Positions 1 through 7,185 of a stretch of 64,000 bases of DNA are shown in pieces (position 1 is the first letter of the stretch; every line of letters starts with the position of its first letter). Below the pieces are notes generated by a model. That model saw only the letters and a program-made list of their open reading frames with translations. It did no database searches and was not told the DNA's origin. The DNA is from Maribacter luteus. Lineage in GTDB: Bacteria; Bacteroidota; Bacteroidia; Flavobacteriales; Flavobacteriaceae. The stretch is taken from positions 1 to 64,000 of the forward strand of contig NZ_WKJH01000003.1 of the NCBI RefSeq assembly GCF_009674825.1, read 5' to 3'. Position numbers and translations under genes: made by a program.

Positions 1-104
1 TGAACGTTTCATAAGCAAATAATCTATTTAAAGTTAAACATTTATTCGCCCTATTTTCTCTAATTTTATTCTGTCCAGTTTATCGGGAGGAGGTCATGAA
101 AATA

Positions 105-120
105 GTAACTTTTAAGTTAC
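105..120. promoter_or_regulatory. Inverted repeat upstream of the toxin-antitoxin pair
   Basis: GTAACTT, two bases, then AAGTTAC form a perfect 7-bp inverted repeat that ends 10 bases before the toxin start codon. HigA/RelB-type antitoxins usually bind such palindromes to repress their own operon, so this is the likely operator. That role is inferred from position and symmetry only. Confidence 0.4.
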
Positions 121-129
121 CTTTGAGCA

Positions 130-474
130 ATGGAAAAAGTAAGGGAAGTTATCCAGTATAAAGGGTATTTCGAAGAATTCTTGCTCAAATAACCGAAAAA
201 GGTTCAGGACAAGATATTTAAAGTAATCGAAATAATCGAGACTTATGAAAGAGTTCCCTCCACTTATCTGAAAGCACTTGTCGGAACTAAAGGACTCTAC
301 GAAGCCCGAATAAAATTAGGCTCGGACATTTGGAGAGTCTTCTGTTTTTTCGACAAAGGAAAATTGGTAATACTCTTGAACGGATTTACCAAAAAATCGC
401 AGAAAACACCAAAAAAAGAAATCGACAAAGCGGTCGGACTAATGAATTCATACTATGAAGACAAAAACAAATAA
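130..474 (+). pseudogene. RelE/HigB-like toxin with an in-frame stop codon
   Basis: Read from ATG 130, the frame gives 20 residues, then TAA at 190-192, then continues open to 474. The remainder has the family hallmarks of phage-Gp49/HigB-type mRNA interferases: LYEARIKLGSDIWRVF, then CFFDKGKLVILLNGF and a KKSQKTPKKEI tail that lines up well with intact family members. Joining across the stop gives about 114 residues, the normal family length. A single substitution (CAA, GAA or AAA to TAA) explains the break. The downstream antitoxin overlaps the last 20 bases and is intact. The toxin is probably inactive unless the stop is read through or translation restarts internally. Confidence 0.75.
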
Positions 475-766
475 GATGGACACCAAGAGTTGGAAAGAAA
501 TCAAGGACACCGTTTATGGAAAAAAAGGAACGGAACGTAGAGACGGATTGGAAAGAGATTTTGAGTCTTTTAAAATCGGTTTGCTTTTGAGAAATGCACG
601 GGAAGAAAAAAACCTTACGCAGGAACAACTGGGCGAATTAGTAGACAAAAAACGGACTTATATTTCACGAGTAGAAAACAATGGCAGTAATCTGACATTG
701 AAAACGCTTTACGAAATTGTGGAAAAAGGTCTTGGCGGAAAAGTTACGATTTCAATCGAAGTGTAA
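455..766 (+). CDS. XRE-family antitoxin (HigA-like)
   Basis: This 103-residue protein has a helix-turn-helix domain at about residues 43-95 (LLLRNAREEKNLTQEQLGEL, then KRTYISRVENNGSNLTLKTL), the standard Cro/CI fold. It is the partner of the broken RelE/HigB-like toxin just upstream, and toxin-first order with a short overlap is typical of higBA. It should bind its own promoter and, if the toxin were made, neutralise it. The ATG at 455 lies inside the toxin frame. A second in-frame ATG at 476, just after the toxin stop, is an equally possible start. With its toxin disabled it is effectively an orphan antitoxin. Confidence 0.8.
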   Translation: MKTKTNKMDTKSWKEIKDTVYGKKGTERRDGLERDFESFKIGLLLRNAREEKNLTQEQLGELVDKKRTYISRVENNGSNLTLKTLYEIVEKGLGGKVTISIEV

Positions 767-793
767 AAAAAGTACGTTTTACAACAATAGTAA

Positions 794-1144
794 CCGTTGC
801 ACAAGCCCTTGAACAGCAAAAAAAAGACCTCTTTTAAGCCCTTTTTAGGGGCTTTTTGTTTTTAGGACACTGGACATTCTAGATTTTTAGGGGGGCCTAC
901 AAGTGTTCTTTCAAGTTCTTGGCACCTGTTTTTTGTAAAAAATGATAAAGCAAGTAATCCCACCCCACTTTTCGTTCGTTTTCCCATGAATTTCAGGTAT
1001 TTCTTCAGGTTGTAGGCGATCGTCAATTAAAAATGGGCGAACCGCTTTTCTTGATACTCCTTTTCCCCCGCATACCTAAAGTTACGATCCGTTTCCTGAT
1101 CGGCAATGATCCACAATGACTTTTTTCTTAACTTGTGCAACAGG
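794..1144. mobile_element. IS-derived non-autonomous element, copy 1
   Basis: The element is bounded by GTTGCACAAG (796-805) and its reverse complement CTTGTGCAAC (1132-1141). Near the left end is a GC-rich hairpin with a T run (about 833-860) that can act as a terminator. Read on the minus strand, about 960-1071 encodes a decayed transposase C-terminus (TIAYNLKKYLKF, then GKRTKSGVG) with an in-frame stop. The same architecture recurs at 4102-4453 and 5353-5701. The family name is uncertain; an IS4/IS5/IS1182-like DDE transposase is inferred from the xIAYNLKK end motif. Confidence 0.65.
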
Positions 1145-1380
1145 CACACAACCTATAAACAATACAGACTTCGGGTTTTACCCTAAGGCTTGTGCATTTT
1201 TATGAAGACCGCAAAATCTTATGGATTTAGCTTTGGACAAAAAAAGGAAAAACCAAAAGCTCTAGCTTCGTGCGTAGACGGAAACTGGCCAACACGCCAA
1301 CTCGCCAGCTGCTAACGCAGACGGCGTACCTCCTCACTGCTCTTTGCTTAACCGTTGGCAACAAGCTGGAAAATTTCACC
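1145..1380. repeat. Cassette spacer, attC-like (family shared with 12212-12420)
   Basis: There is no gene here. The segment shares blocks with the spacer at 12212-12420: a CTTCGGG-containing start, a TTTATGAAG/TTTATAAAG block, a purine-rich AGCTTTGGACAAAAAAAGG stretch, and a GTGCGTRG/GTGCGTGG block. It ends in CCGTTGGCAAC (1352-1362), the cassette-start type box also seen before other genes of this region. The left part of the spacer is interrupted by the IS-derived element. It probably serves as a recombination site between gene cassettes; that is inference. Confidence 0.5.
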
Positions 1381-1426
1381 CCCTAGAATTAAATTAACTA
1401 TTCTTTTTGGTAGCACAAACTTCACT

Positions 1427-1852
1427 CTATTTCCAATTTTCTAACTTATAGTCTTCAATTTTTTTATCAATAAAACCTTCTTTATTGTTTTTTATAATTT
1501 GAAGCGTTTCACCAGAATATAATTCTGGATGAAACTCTCTAACGTGTTTATCGCTCCAAAGAGATAATTCTGCTATTATGGGCATTAGATCTACACCCTT
1601 TTCGGTTAAAGTATAAATATTGGTTTTCTTATTATCTGGCAATTTATCTTTTGTGATAATCTTAAACTCTTCAAGCATTTTTAATCTTGATGATAATATG
1701 TTAGTAGCAATAGCTTCTTCACTCTCAATAAAATCTTTAAACGTTTTTTTCCCTTCAGTCAGCATTTGTTTAACAATAACCAAAGCCCATTTATCTCCAA
1801 TAACATCAAGCGCAACAGTTATAGGACAATTACATCTGAATTTATGATCCAT
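1427..1852 (-). CDS. HxlR-family transcriptional regulator
   Basis: The protein has 141 residues from the ATG at 1852; a TTG at 1882 would add ten residues without family similarity. It is a winged-helix HxlR protein: CNCPITVALDVIGDKWALVI, then SRLKMLEEFKII and YTLTEKGVDLMPII. A cysteine pair (CNC) sits next to the N-terminus, as in redox- or electrophile-sensing HxlR proteins such as YodB/HypR. It is divergent from two short-chain dehydrogenases and an NTF2-like protein, and the 156 bases between the start codons hold three copies of a putative operator. The likely role is a repressor that releases this operon when it meets a reactive carbonyl, quinone or similar compound. The inducer is unknown. 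Confidence 0.85.
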   Translation of the reverse strand: MDHKFRCNCPITVALDVIGDKWALVIVKQMLTEGKKTFKDFIESEEAIATNILSSRLKMLEEFKIITKDKLPDNKKTNIYTLTEKGVDLMPIIAELSLWSDKHVREFHPELYSGETLQIIKNNKEGFIDKKIEDYKLENWK

Positions 1853-1901
1853 TATATCTAATGTATTTATAATTGATTGCAAAGATACAATTTTTAATTT
1901 T

Positions 1902-1983
1902 TTACTTGCAAAATGAAATTAATTCAGTTTTTACTTGCATAGTAAAAGTAACTTATATATTTTTACTTGCAATTTAAAAGTAA
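1902..1983. promoter_or_regulatory. Three HxlR-type operators in the divergent promoter region
   Basis: The pattern TTACTT-N9-AAGTAA appears at 1931-1951 and 1963-1983, and with one half-site mismatch (AATTAA) at 1902-1922. Each copy has TTACTTGCA as its left half. The spacing is 29 and 32 bp, about three helical turns. Placement between the regulator and the SDR start codon at 2009 fits autorepression plus control of the operon. Confidence 0.6.
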
Positions 1984-2008
1984 TATACAATATATAAAAC
2001 AAATAAAA

Positions 2009-2878
2009 ATGAAAAATGTAATTATCACAGGAAGCAGTAACGGATTTGGATACCTTTCTGCAAAACTATTTGCAGACAACGGTTATAAGGTTTATGCAAC
2101 AATGAGAAATCCTGAAGGAAGCAATTCTGAAAAGAAACAAGAACTGGAAAAATATTCTTCGAGTATTAAAGTAGTGGATATGGACGTTGCCGAAGACGAT
2201 TCGGTAAAAGTTGCAATGGACAGCATAATTAAAGAAGTCGGTACAATTGATGTACTAATAAACAATGCTGGTATAATGCATTTAGGAATTGCAGAGGCTT
2301 TTAGTATTGCCCAAGCTAATGACTTAATGAATATAAACTATTACGGTATCATTAGAACCTCTCAGGCTGTATTACCAACAATGCGAAAAGAAGGAAAAGG
2401 GTTAATAATCAACACAACATCTGCTTATGGTAGAGTACCTGCTCCCTTTGCTTCAACTTATAGCGCATCTAAAGCAGCTGTAGAAGCTTATACACAAAGT
2501 TTAAAATATGAATTAGCTCCTACTGGAGTTGAATCCATTTTAGTTGAACCAGGACCATTTGCTACTAATTTAGGAAATTCATTTGTTCCAGAAGCTAGAA
2601 CAGAAATTGTAGCAGAGAACCCAGAATTACAAAAGATTCTTGGCAGTATGGTTGAAGGATTTGGAGTGTTAATGCAATCAAAAGATATTCCACAGCCTAG
2701 TATAGTTGCCGACGCTTATTTAAAACTGGCAGAAATGTCTCAAGGCTCAAGACCAACACGTACCACAGTTGGATTACCATTTGGTGCAGACAAGGTTAAT
2801 GAACTAACGCAGTCTATACAAGATGAGTCTTTAAGCAATTACAAATTAGAGTACTTATTAGAAACAAAAATCAAATAA
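2009..2878 (+). CDS. Short-chain dehydrogenase/reductase (SDR) 1
   Basis: This 289-residue classical SDR begins MKNVIITGSSNGFGY, with the TGxxxGxG-type NAD(P)-binding loop. It has the NNAG motif (INNAGIMHLG) and the catalytic Ser and YxxxK (NTTSAYG, then TYSASKAAVEAY). It oxidises or reduces a hydroxyl or carbonyl group with NAD(P); the substrate cannot be read from sequence. The start was chosen at ATG 2009 because it places the nucleotide loop at the N-terminus as in the family; an upstream TTG at 1967 would run through the third operator. It is first in a three-gene unit with the SDR at 2880 (1-base gap) and the NTF2-like gene at 3638. Confidence 0.88.
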   Translation: MKNVIITGSSNGFGYLSAKLFADNGYKVYATMRNPEGSNSEKKQELEKYSSSIKVVDMDVAEDDSVKVAMDSIIKEVGTIDVLINNAGIMHLGIAEAFSIAQANDLMNINYYGIIRTSQAVLPTMRKEGKGLIINTTSAYGRVPAPFASTYSASKAAVEAYTQSLKYELAPTGVESILVEPGPFATNLGNSFVPEARTEIVAENPELQKILGSMVEGFGVLMQSKDIPQPSIVADAYLKLAEMSQGSRPTRTTVGLPFGADKVNELTQSIQDESLSNYKLEYLLETKIK

Positions 2879-2879
2879 A

Positions 2880-3620
2880 ATGACCAATAATATAGCAGGC
2901 AAAGTAGTAGTCATTACAGGTGGAAGTAGCGGATTAGGAGAAGCTACAGCGCATTATTTGGCAGAAAAAGGAGCAAAAGTAGTATTAGGTGCTCGTAGAG
3001 TAGAAAAATTAGAAAAAGTGGCATCAGAAATTAAAAAAAATGGAGGTGCTGTTGAAATTTTAAGAACAGATGTTACCAGTGCCGATGATGTAAAAGCTTT
3101 GGTAAAAAAAGCCATTGACAGTTTTGGTAAAATTGATGTTATGGTCAACAATGCCGGTATTATGCCTTTGGCACCATTAAGTGCTTTAAAAGTTAACGAA
3201 TGGGACAGTATGATCGATGTTAACATAAAAGGTGTGTTATACGGTATTGCTGCAGCCTTGCCAGAATTTGAAAAACAAAAATCGGGTCACTTTATCAATT
3301 TAGCATCTGTTGCGGGATTAAAAGTAAGTCCCGGAGGAGCAGTTTATAGCGGTACTAAATATGCAGTGCGTGCCATAAGTGAAGGATTGAGGCAAGAGGT
3401 TGGTAAAGATATTAGAACCACTATTCTTTCACCGGGTTTAATAGATTCTGAACTACAATTAGGAAGTTCAGATGAGGCAACTTCACAATTTGTACAGCAA
3501 GTTTACAAAGATGCCATTCCTGCAATTTCCATTGCAAAAGCTGTTGCCTACGCTATTGAACAACCTGCAGATGTAGATATTAACGAACTAGTAATTCGTC
3601 CAACGATACAAGAATTTTAA
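2880..3620 (+). CDS. Short-chain dehydrogenase/reductase (SDR) 2
   Basis: This 246-residue classical SDR has the glycine loop TGGSSGLGEATA near residues 14-25, NNAGIMPLAPL, and the catalytic SVAG/YSGTKYAVRA segment. The C-terminus (IAYAIEQPADVDINELVIRP) matches the common clade of bacterial SDRs annotated as NADP-dependent 3-hydroxy acid dehydrogenase or YdfG-like. Its start follows the stop of SDR 1 by one base, so the two are probably translated from one message under HxlR control. The pair may act successively on one compound. The substrate is unknown. Confidence 0.88.
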   Translation: MTNNIAGKVVVITGGSSGLGEATAHYLAEKGAKVVLGARRVEKLEKVASEIKKNGGAVEILRTDVTSADDVKALVKKAIDSFGKIDVMVNNAGIMPLAPLSALKVNEWDSMIDVNIKGVLYGIAAALPEFEKQKSGHFINLASVAGLKVSPGGAVYSGTKYAVRAISEGLRQEVGKDIRTTILSPGLIDSELQLGSSDEATSQFVQQVYKDAIPAISIAKAVAYAIEQPADVDINELVIRPTIQEF

Positions 3621-3637
3621 AATAAAATTAGAATAAA

Positions 3638-4003
3638 ATGGAAGATTTTAAAAAAATATGGAATGACTGGTGTGAAAGTTGGACTATAACTAATAATACC
3701 GAAAGAGAACAAGAATTACAGAAATTTATAGCTGAAGATTTTAAATATACAGATCCACTTCAAGCAGTAAATGGTCGTGCACAAATATCGGATTATATAG
3801 GACAGTTTCAAGAGCAATTTCCTGGAACAACATTTGTTCCAACAAAAATACTTTCTCATCACGATAGATATCTAATAAAATGGGATATGCTAAACGAAAA
3901 GAATGAAGTTGTTGATGATGGAACGAGTTTTGCATTAGTTGAAGACAATAGATTAAAAGACATTACTGGATTCTTTGATGTAGAAAATTATCCTAATTTA
4001 TAA
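3638..4003 (+). CDS. NTF2-like (SnoaL-type) small protein
   Basis: This 121-residue protein has a nuclear-transport-factor-2-like fold, recognised by the N-terminal helix pair (IWNDWCESWTITNN), the FKYTDPLQAVNGRAQISDYI segment and a C-terminal strand pair that ends in a conserved IxGFFD. SnoaL-type proteins are isomerases, hydrolases or orphan ligand-binding proteins. It is the third gene of the HxlR-controlled unit, 17 bases after SDR 2, and a strong terminator follows. A role in handling the same small molecule as the two dehydrogenases is inferred. Confidence 0.75.
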   Translation: MEDFKKIWNDWCESWTITNNTEREQELQKFIAEDFKYTDPLQAVNGRAQISDYIGQFQEQFPGTTFVPTKILSHHDRYLIKWDMLNEKNEVVDDGTSFALVEDNRLKDITGFFDVENYPNL

Positions 4004-4033
4004 TTCAGTCTTCTTACGATTTAATGTTATTTC

Positions 4034-4076
4034 AAAAATCACAGTAGTATATTTCATTATTACTGTGATTTTTTTA
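4034..4076 (+). terminator. Rho-independent terminator after the SDR operon
   Basis: AAAATCACAGTA (4035-4046) pairs perfectly over 12 bp with TACTGTGATTTT (4061-4072), with a 14-base loop, and is followed by a T-rich run. It lies 30 bases after the stop of the NTF2-like gene. Confidence 0.8.
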
Positions 4077-4101
4077 TTTACCCAATGTTTAAAAATGGTA
4101 A

Positions 4102-4453
4102 CCGTTGCACAAGCCCTTAATTCCTACATAAACGGATTCATATAAGCCTCCTCAAGGGGCTTTTTTATTACTTCTTAGTGTTGGACTGTAAATTTCCGAT
4201 GGCCTGAAAAAGCTAAAAACAGATCTTGCACAACACTTTATTAAAAAGCCTTAAATAAAAGTTTTCCTAGCCCACTATTGGAGCGTTTTTGCTCGAATTT
4301 CAGGTATTTCTTCAGGTTGTAGTCGATCACCAACCGGAAACTCGCAAACAGTTTTTCTTGGTAATCTTTCTTTCCCTGCATACCTAAAGTTACGATCCAA
4401 ACGTTAAAATCACCTTTATCCTATGTGGTTTTTTCGTTAACTTGTGCAACAGG
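4102..4453. mobile_element. IS-derived non-autonomous element, copy 2
   Basis: The ends are GTTGCACAAG at 4104-4113 and CTTGTGCAAC at 4441-4450. The minus strand from about 4380 to 4270 reads as a transposase remnant (MQGKKDYQEKLFAS, then VIDYNLKKYLKF), parallel to copies 1 and 3. A hairpin AAGCC..CC / GGGGCTT followed by Ts near the left end (about 4145-4167) can terminate + strand transcripts. The left end is nearly identical to the truncated copy 4 at 6311, so these two form one subfamily. Confidence 0.65.
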
Positions 4454-4585
4454 CACACAGTATATAAAAAATTGCTGGTGTTTGGTTTAAATAAAAGCAG
4501 TTGCACGTTTGCTACGTCTGATTTTCCTTCGGAAAATCCTCGCACGCAAACACGCAACTTTTCATACATAAACACGTTAGCTTTA
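4454..4585. repeat. Cassette spacer, attC-like hairpin
   Basis: The left arm with GTATATAAAAAATTGC followed by TGGTGTTTG is imperfectly complementary to the right arm CGCAAACACGCAAC followed by CATAC. This gives a long stem with a central AT/GC-rich hairpin (GATTTTCCTTCGGAAAATC). It ends in GTTAGCTTTA at 4576-4585, which has its exact complement after the next gene (5335-5344). This is the R'/R'' arrangement of an integron cassette. Confidence 0.5.
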
Positions 4586-4587
4586 AT

Positions 4588-5331
4588 ATGAAAAAAATAG
4601 CCTTACTTGTTGGATTTATATTAATTATTTTTTATTTTTTTCACAGATATCTAATCTTTAGTTCCCCATACATAATTGAATTAAAGGATAATGATAATTT
4701 AGAAATATATCAAATTCTTGATTTCGACAAAGACAGTCTATATATCTCTAAAGAACGTTTTATAACAGATATACCGCTAACAGATTCAAATTATAGTCAG
4801 TTTGTACATATTCGTAAAGGGATATTGAGAGATTCTAATAACACTATTTTTTTTGTTAAATCAGACTATAATAAGAAAGAAAAAGAAGTTTATAGGATTA
4901 CAGATGACTATAAATACGAAAGAAGTGAAATTTCAGATTTAGATAAGTTAACACCTCTATATTACACAGAGTTCCCTAATGCCTCAGAGTTTAAACCATT
5001 TTACTATAAACTAAACGGCTACATAAATATAAATCCAGAAGCTACCAACCCAATTATTTTAGATTGCAAAAAGGAATTTTACCCTAGTTATTTTTTAAAA
5101 AACTTTTGGGAAATAGTATGTTGGAGTTTAAACCCTGCTGATTGTAGTCCAAATGCTCGAAAAGCGAAATACATAATCAAAATACAGTTAAAGAATCAAA
5201 CATTAAAACTTAAGAGTAAAGGTACTTCAGATTATGCTTACTTAAATATCTATTATAAAGATAATCCCAAAACTGATGATTTTATCCTTATTGAGTATTT
5301 TAATTCATTGTGGATTGTAAAAAATAAATAA
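4588..5331 (+). CDS. Membrane-anchored protein of unknown function (cassette gene)
   Basis: This 247-residue protein has an N-terminal membrane segment or uncleaved signal (KIALLVGFILIIFYFFHRYL) followed by an aromatic-, Asp- and Lys-rich extracytoplasmic part with no family I recognise. Two cysteines lie close together near the middle (CWSLNPADC). The gene is flanked by a perfect 10-bp inverted repeat, GTTAGCTTTA two bases before the ATG and TAAAGCTAAC three bases after the stop, so it fills a cassette almost exactly. Base use is more AT-rich than in the core genes further right. It is probably horizontally acquired. Confidence 0.7.
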   Translation: MKKIALLVGFILIIFYFFHRYLIFSSPYIIELKDNDNLEIYQILDFDKDSLYISKERFITDIPLTDSNYSQFVHIRKGILRDSNNTIFFVKSDYNKKEKEVYRITDDYKYERSEISDLDKLTPLYYTEFPNASEFKPFYYKLNGYININPEATNPIILDCKKEFYPSYFLKNFWEIVCWSLNPADCSPNARKAKYIIKIQLKNQTLKLKSKGTSDYAYLNIYYKDNPKTDDFILIEYFNSLWIVKNK

Positions 5332-5352
5332 TACTAAAGCTAACACCGGTAA

Positions 5353-5701
5353 CCGTCGCACAAGCCTTTAATCAGACATAATATTATCAATATAAGCCTC
5401 TTCAAGGGGCTTTTTTTATACCTCCCTAGAAGTTGAAAGTGAATTTTAGATGCCATAAAAATGTTCTGTTCAGGTATTGAAAGGCACTTTTAACAAATGC
5501 AACCAAAGCAAGCAATCCCACCCCACTTTTCGTTCGTTTTCCCATGAATTTCAGGTATTTCTTCAGGTTGTAGGCGATCGCCAACTGGTAACTCGCGAAC
5601 AGTTTTTTCTGATAGTCCTTCTTGCCTTGCATACCTAAAGTTACGATCCCTTTCCTGATTTAGAAAATAACCACGGTCTTTTTCATATCTTGTGTAACAG
5701 G
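5353..5701. mobile_element. IS-derived non-autonomous element, copy 3
   Basis: The ends are GTCGCACAAG (5355-5364) and CTTGTGTAAC (5689-5698), each one base off the consensus. On the minus strand 5632 to about 5500 is an open transposase remnant (MQGKKDYQKKLFAS, AIAYNLKKYLKF, GKRTKSGVGLLAL), the best preserved of the three. Here the element makes up nearly the whole junction between two cassettes: 10 bases separate the cassette-end box (5335-5344) from the left inverted repeat, and 11 separate the right inverted repeat from the next cassette-start box (5710-5719). Confidence 0.68.
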
Positions 5702-5731
5702 CACGCTGCGTCAGCACTAATTTGAAAATCA

Positions 5732-6289
5732 ATGAACCGATTCGCTAAAACCCTAGAAAAATACACTTCCGGAAAAAAAGTATTGGGTCTTTTTATACTC
5801 ACCAATGTTATTTACCTATTCATGTTACTGGTTACGATTCCAAAAACAATGGGATTCTCGAACGGAATGAAATTGTTGGATATGCTTCCAACGGGATATA
5901 ATCAGGACTATGTAAATAAATTATTTAGTACACTTGGTGAAAATGGGCGTGAAATTTATTTAACCAACCAAATACCTGTGGATATGATTTATCCGCTACT
6001 TTTTGGGCTGACCTATTCTTTGCTTTTGGCATTTTTTCTAAAAAAATTAAGCAAACTCAAGTCCCCTTTTACCTATCTTTCTATGTTACCAATAATTGCA
6101 GGAATCGCGGATTACCTGGAAAATATTGGGATTATCACAATGTTGAACAATTATCCGGACTTGACAGAGACTACAGTTAATGTAACCAATATTTTTTCAA
6201 TTATAAAAAGCACTACAACCAGTATATATTTTGTTGCTTTGATAGTAATCTTAATAATACTTGGAATTAAATTCATAAAAAAGAAATAA
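5732..6289 (+). CDS. Multi-pass membrane protein of unknown function (cassette gene)
   Basis: This 185-residue protein has about four predicted membrane segments: residues 18-36 (VLGLFILTNVIYLFMLLV), about 83-102 (IYPLLFGLTYSLLLAFFL), about 113-132, and a C-terminal one (FVALIVILIILGIKFI) ending in a KKK tail. I do not recognise a named family. The cassette is bounded by GTCAGCACTA (5710-5719) and TAGTGCTAAC (6293-6302), complementary at 9 of 10 positions. It probably encodes an inner-membrane protein. Confidence 0.7.
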   Translation: MNRFAKTLEKYTSGKKVLGLFILTNVIYLFMLLVTIPKTMGFSNGMKLLDMLPTGYNQDYVNKLFSTLGENGREIYLTNQIPVDMIYPLLFGLTYSLLLAFFLKKLSKLKSPFTYLSMLPIIAGIADYLENIGIITMLNNYPDLTETTVNVTNIFSIIKSTTTSIYFVALIVILIILGIKFIKKK

Positions 6290-6310
6290 AACTAGTGCTA
6301 ACACCGGTAA

Positions 6311-6378
6311 CCGTTGCACAAGCCCTTAATTCCTATATAAACGGATTTATATAAGCCTCCTCAAGGGGCTTTTTTCAT
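6311..6378. mobile_element. Left end only of the IS-derived element, copy 4
   Basis: GTTGCACAAG at 6313-6322 is followed by the same 60 bases as copy 2, with only a few substitutions, including the AAGCCTCC..GGGGCTTTTTT hairpin, which here can terminate the cassette transcript. After about 6378 similarity to the element stops and no right inverted repeat follows. The left end starts only a few bases after the cassette-end box TAGTGCTAAC, at the same offset as copies 3 and 5. Confidence 0.6.
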
Positions 6379-6601
6379 TGTGTCCACAGGCTCCATCGTG
6401 TATAACAACCTTAATTCCCTCTTTTCTTCTGTCTGATTATATTATAAATTTAAAGAGGATCAAACCTAGGACGTGTATAATTAATTACTCGTTGCGTGTG
6501 TACTCTGAAAATCCTGCAGATTTCGATAATGATTAGTTTCCATTTACTATCTTAGATCTAACCAACGCAACAAATCATATACGAACACCTTGGCAAACAT
6601 T
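6379..6601. repeat. Cassette spacer, attC-like hairpin
   Basis: ACGTGTATAATTAATTACTC and GTTGCGT (from 6471) are imperfectly complementary to ACGCAAC, AAATCATATACGAACACC (to 6590). This gives a roughly 120-base stem-loop. It ends in TTGGCAAACATT (6590-6601), matched at 9 of 12 positions by the complement of AACATTTACCAA after the next gene (7053-7064). This hairpin type (GTGTATAATTAATT..ACGCAAC) is one I recognise from intergenic spacers of other Flavobacteriaceae. No gene is seen in 6379-6470. Confidence 0.55.
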
Positions 6602-6613
6602 TAGCGCGACCTC

Positions 6614-7054
6614 ATGAAAAAAAGAAAGACAATTGCAATATTACTTTTGATTATCGGAATTGTTCTAAGTATCGCCTTTATAGTGAAGATTGATTTCCCC
6701 CAAGGTTTCGAGGCATATTTTAAAAGAGAGTATTATAATCAATTTGGTCCTTTAGCTATAAGTGTTGAGTTATTAATTGCTAGTTATTACCTATTTATAG
6801 GCCATAAAAAAACAAATTTCACTTTAGCTCTTTTTGGTTTTACTGCTTTGCTAGATCCCATTTTTAATCAAATTGGGCTTTTCAACAGCATCGTGCCTTT
6901 GTCTGGAACTATAATTTTATCGTTTTGTGCTTTGTTATGTCTATGGTTGGCATTTACAAACATTTATAAATTAAAACGCTTATCTATTTTTGCAGCTGTC
7001 CTCAGTGCTGTGCTTGGTGTCTTTATAGAACTGTTCTTCAATTACCTGCAATAA
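6614..7054 (+). CDS. Small membrane protein of unknown function (cassette gene)
   Basis: This 146-residue protein has four likely membrane segments: residues 8-24 (AILLLIIGIVLSIAFIV), about 45-62, about 70-88, and a long C-terminal hydrophobic region of two segments (SFCALLCLWLAFTNIY, then FAAVLSAVLGVFIELFF). No family is recognised. It is the sole gene of a cassette bounded by an imperfect inverted repeat (6590-6601 with 7053-7064, the latter overlapping the stop codon). Probably an inner-membrane protein. Confidence 0.68.
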   Translation: MKKRKTIAILLLIIGIVLSIAFIVKIDFPQGFEAYFKREYYNQFGPLAISVELLIASYYLFIGHKKTNFTLALFGFTALLDPIFNQIGLFNSIVPLSGTIILSFCALLCLWLAFTNIYKLKRLSIFAAVLSAVLGVFIELFFNYLQ

Positions 7055-7060
7055 CATTTA

Positions 7061-7143
7061 CCAATAACGCGAATAGTTCATTACTTCTGTTTATTCAGTA
7101 TCTTGGTATTAACACAACGAAACCATACACGAGCACATTGACT
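7061..7143. repeat. Short cassette spacer
   Basis: This 80-base spacer starts at a CCAATAACG box and ends with GAGCACATTGAC before the cyclase gene. The right part (ACACAACGAAACCATACACGAGCAC) resembles the right arms of the other cassette hairpins. I could not find a clear complement of its end box after the cyclase gene, so this unit is less certain than the others. Confidence 0.35.
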
Positions 7144-7185
7144 ACAATATGAAAGCATTCAATTTTTAGCGAAAAAAAGGACCAT

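Noticed and set aside
5426-5732. Minus-strand frames in the third IS-derived element
   Set aside because: One overlapping frame is the transposase remnant, which is too short for function; the other is a shifted shadow. They are described as part of the mobile element.
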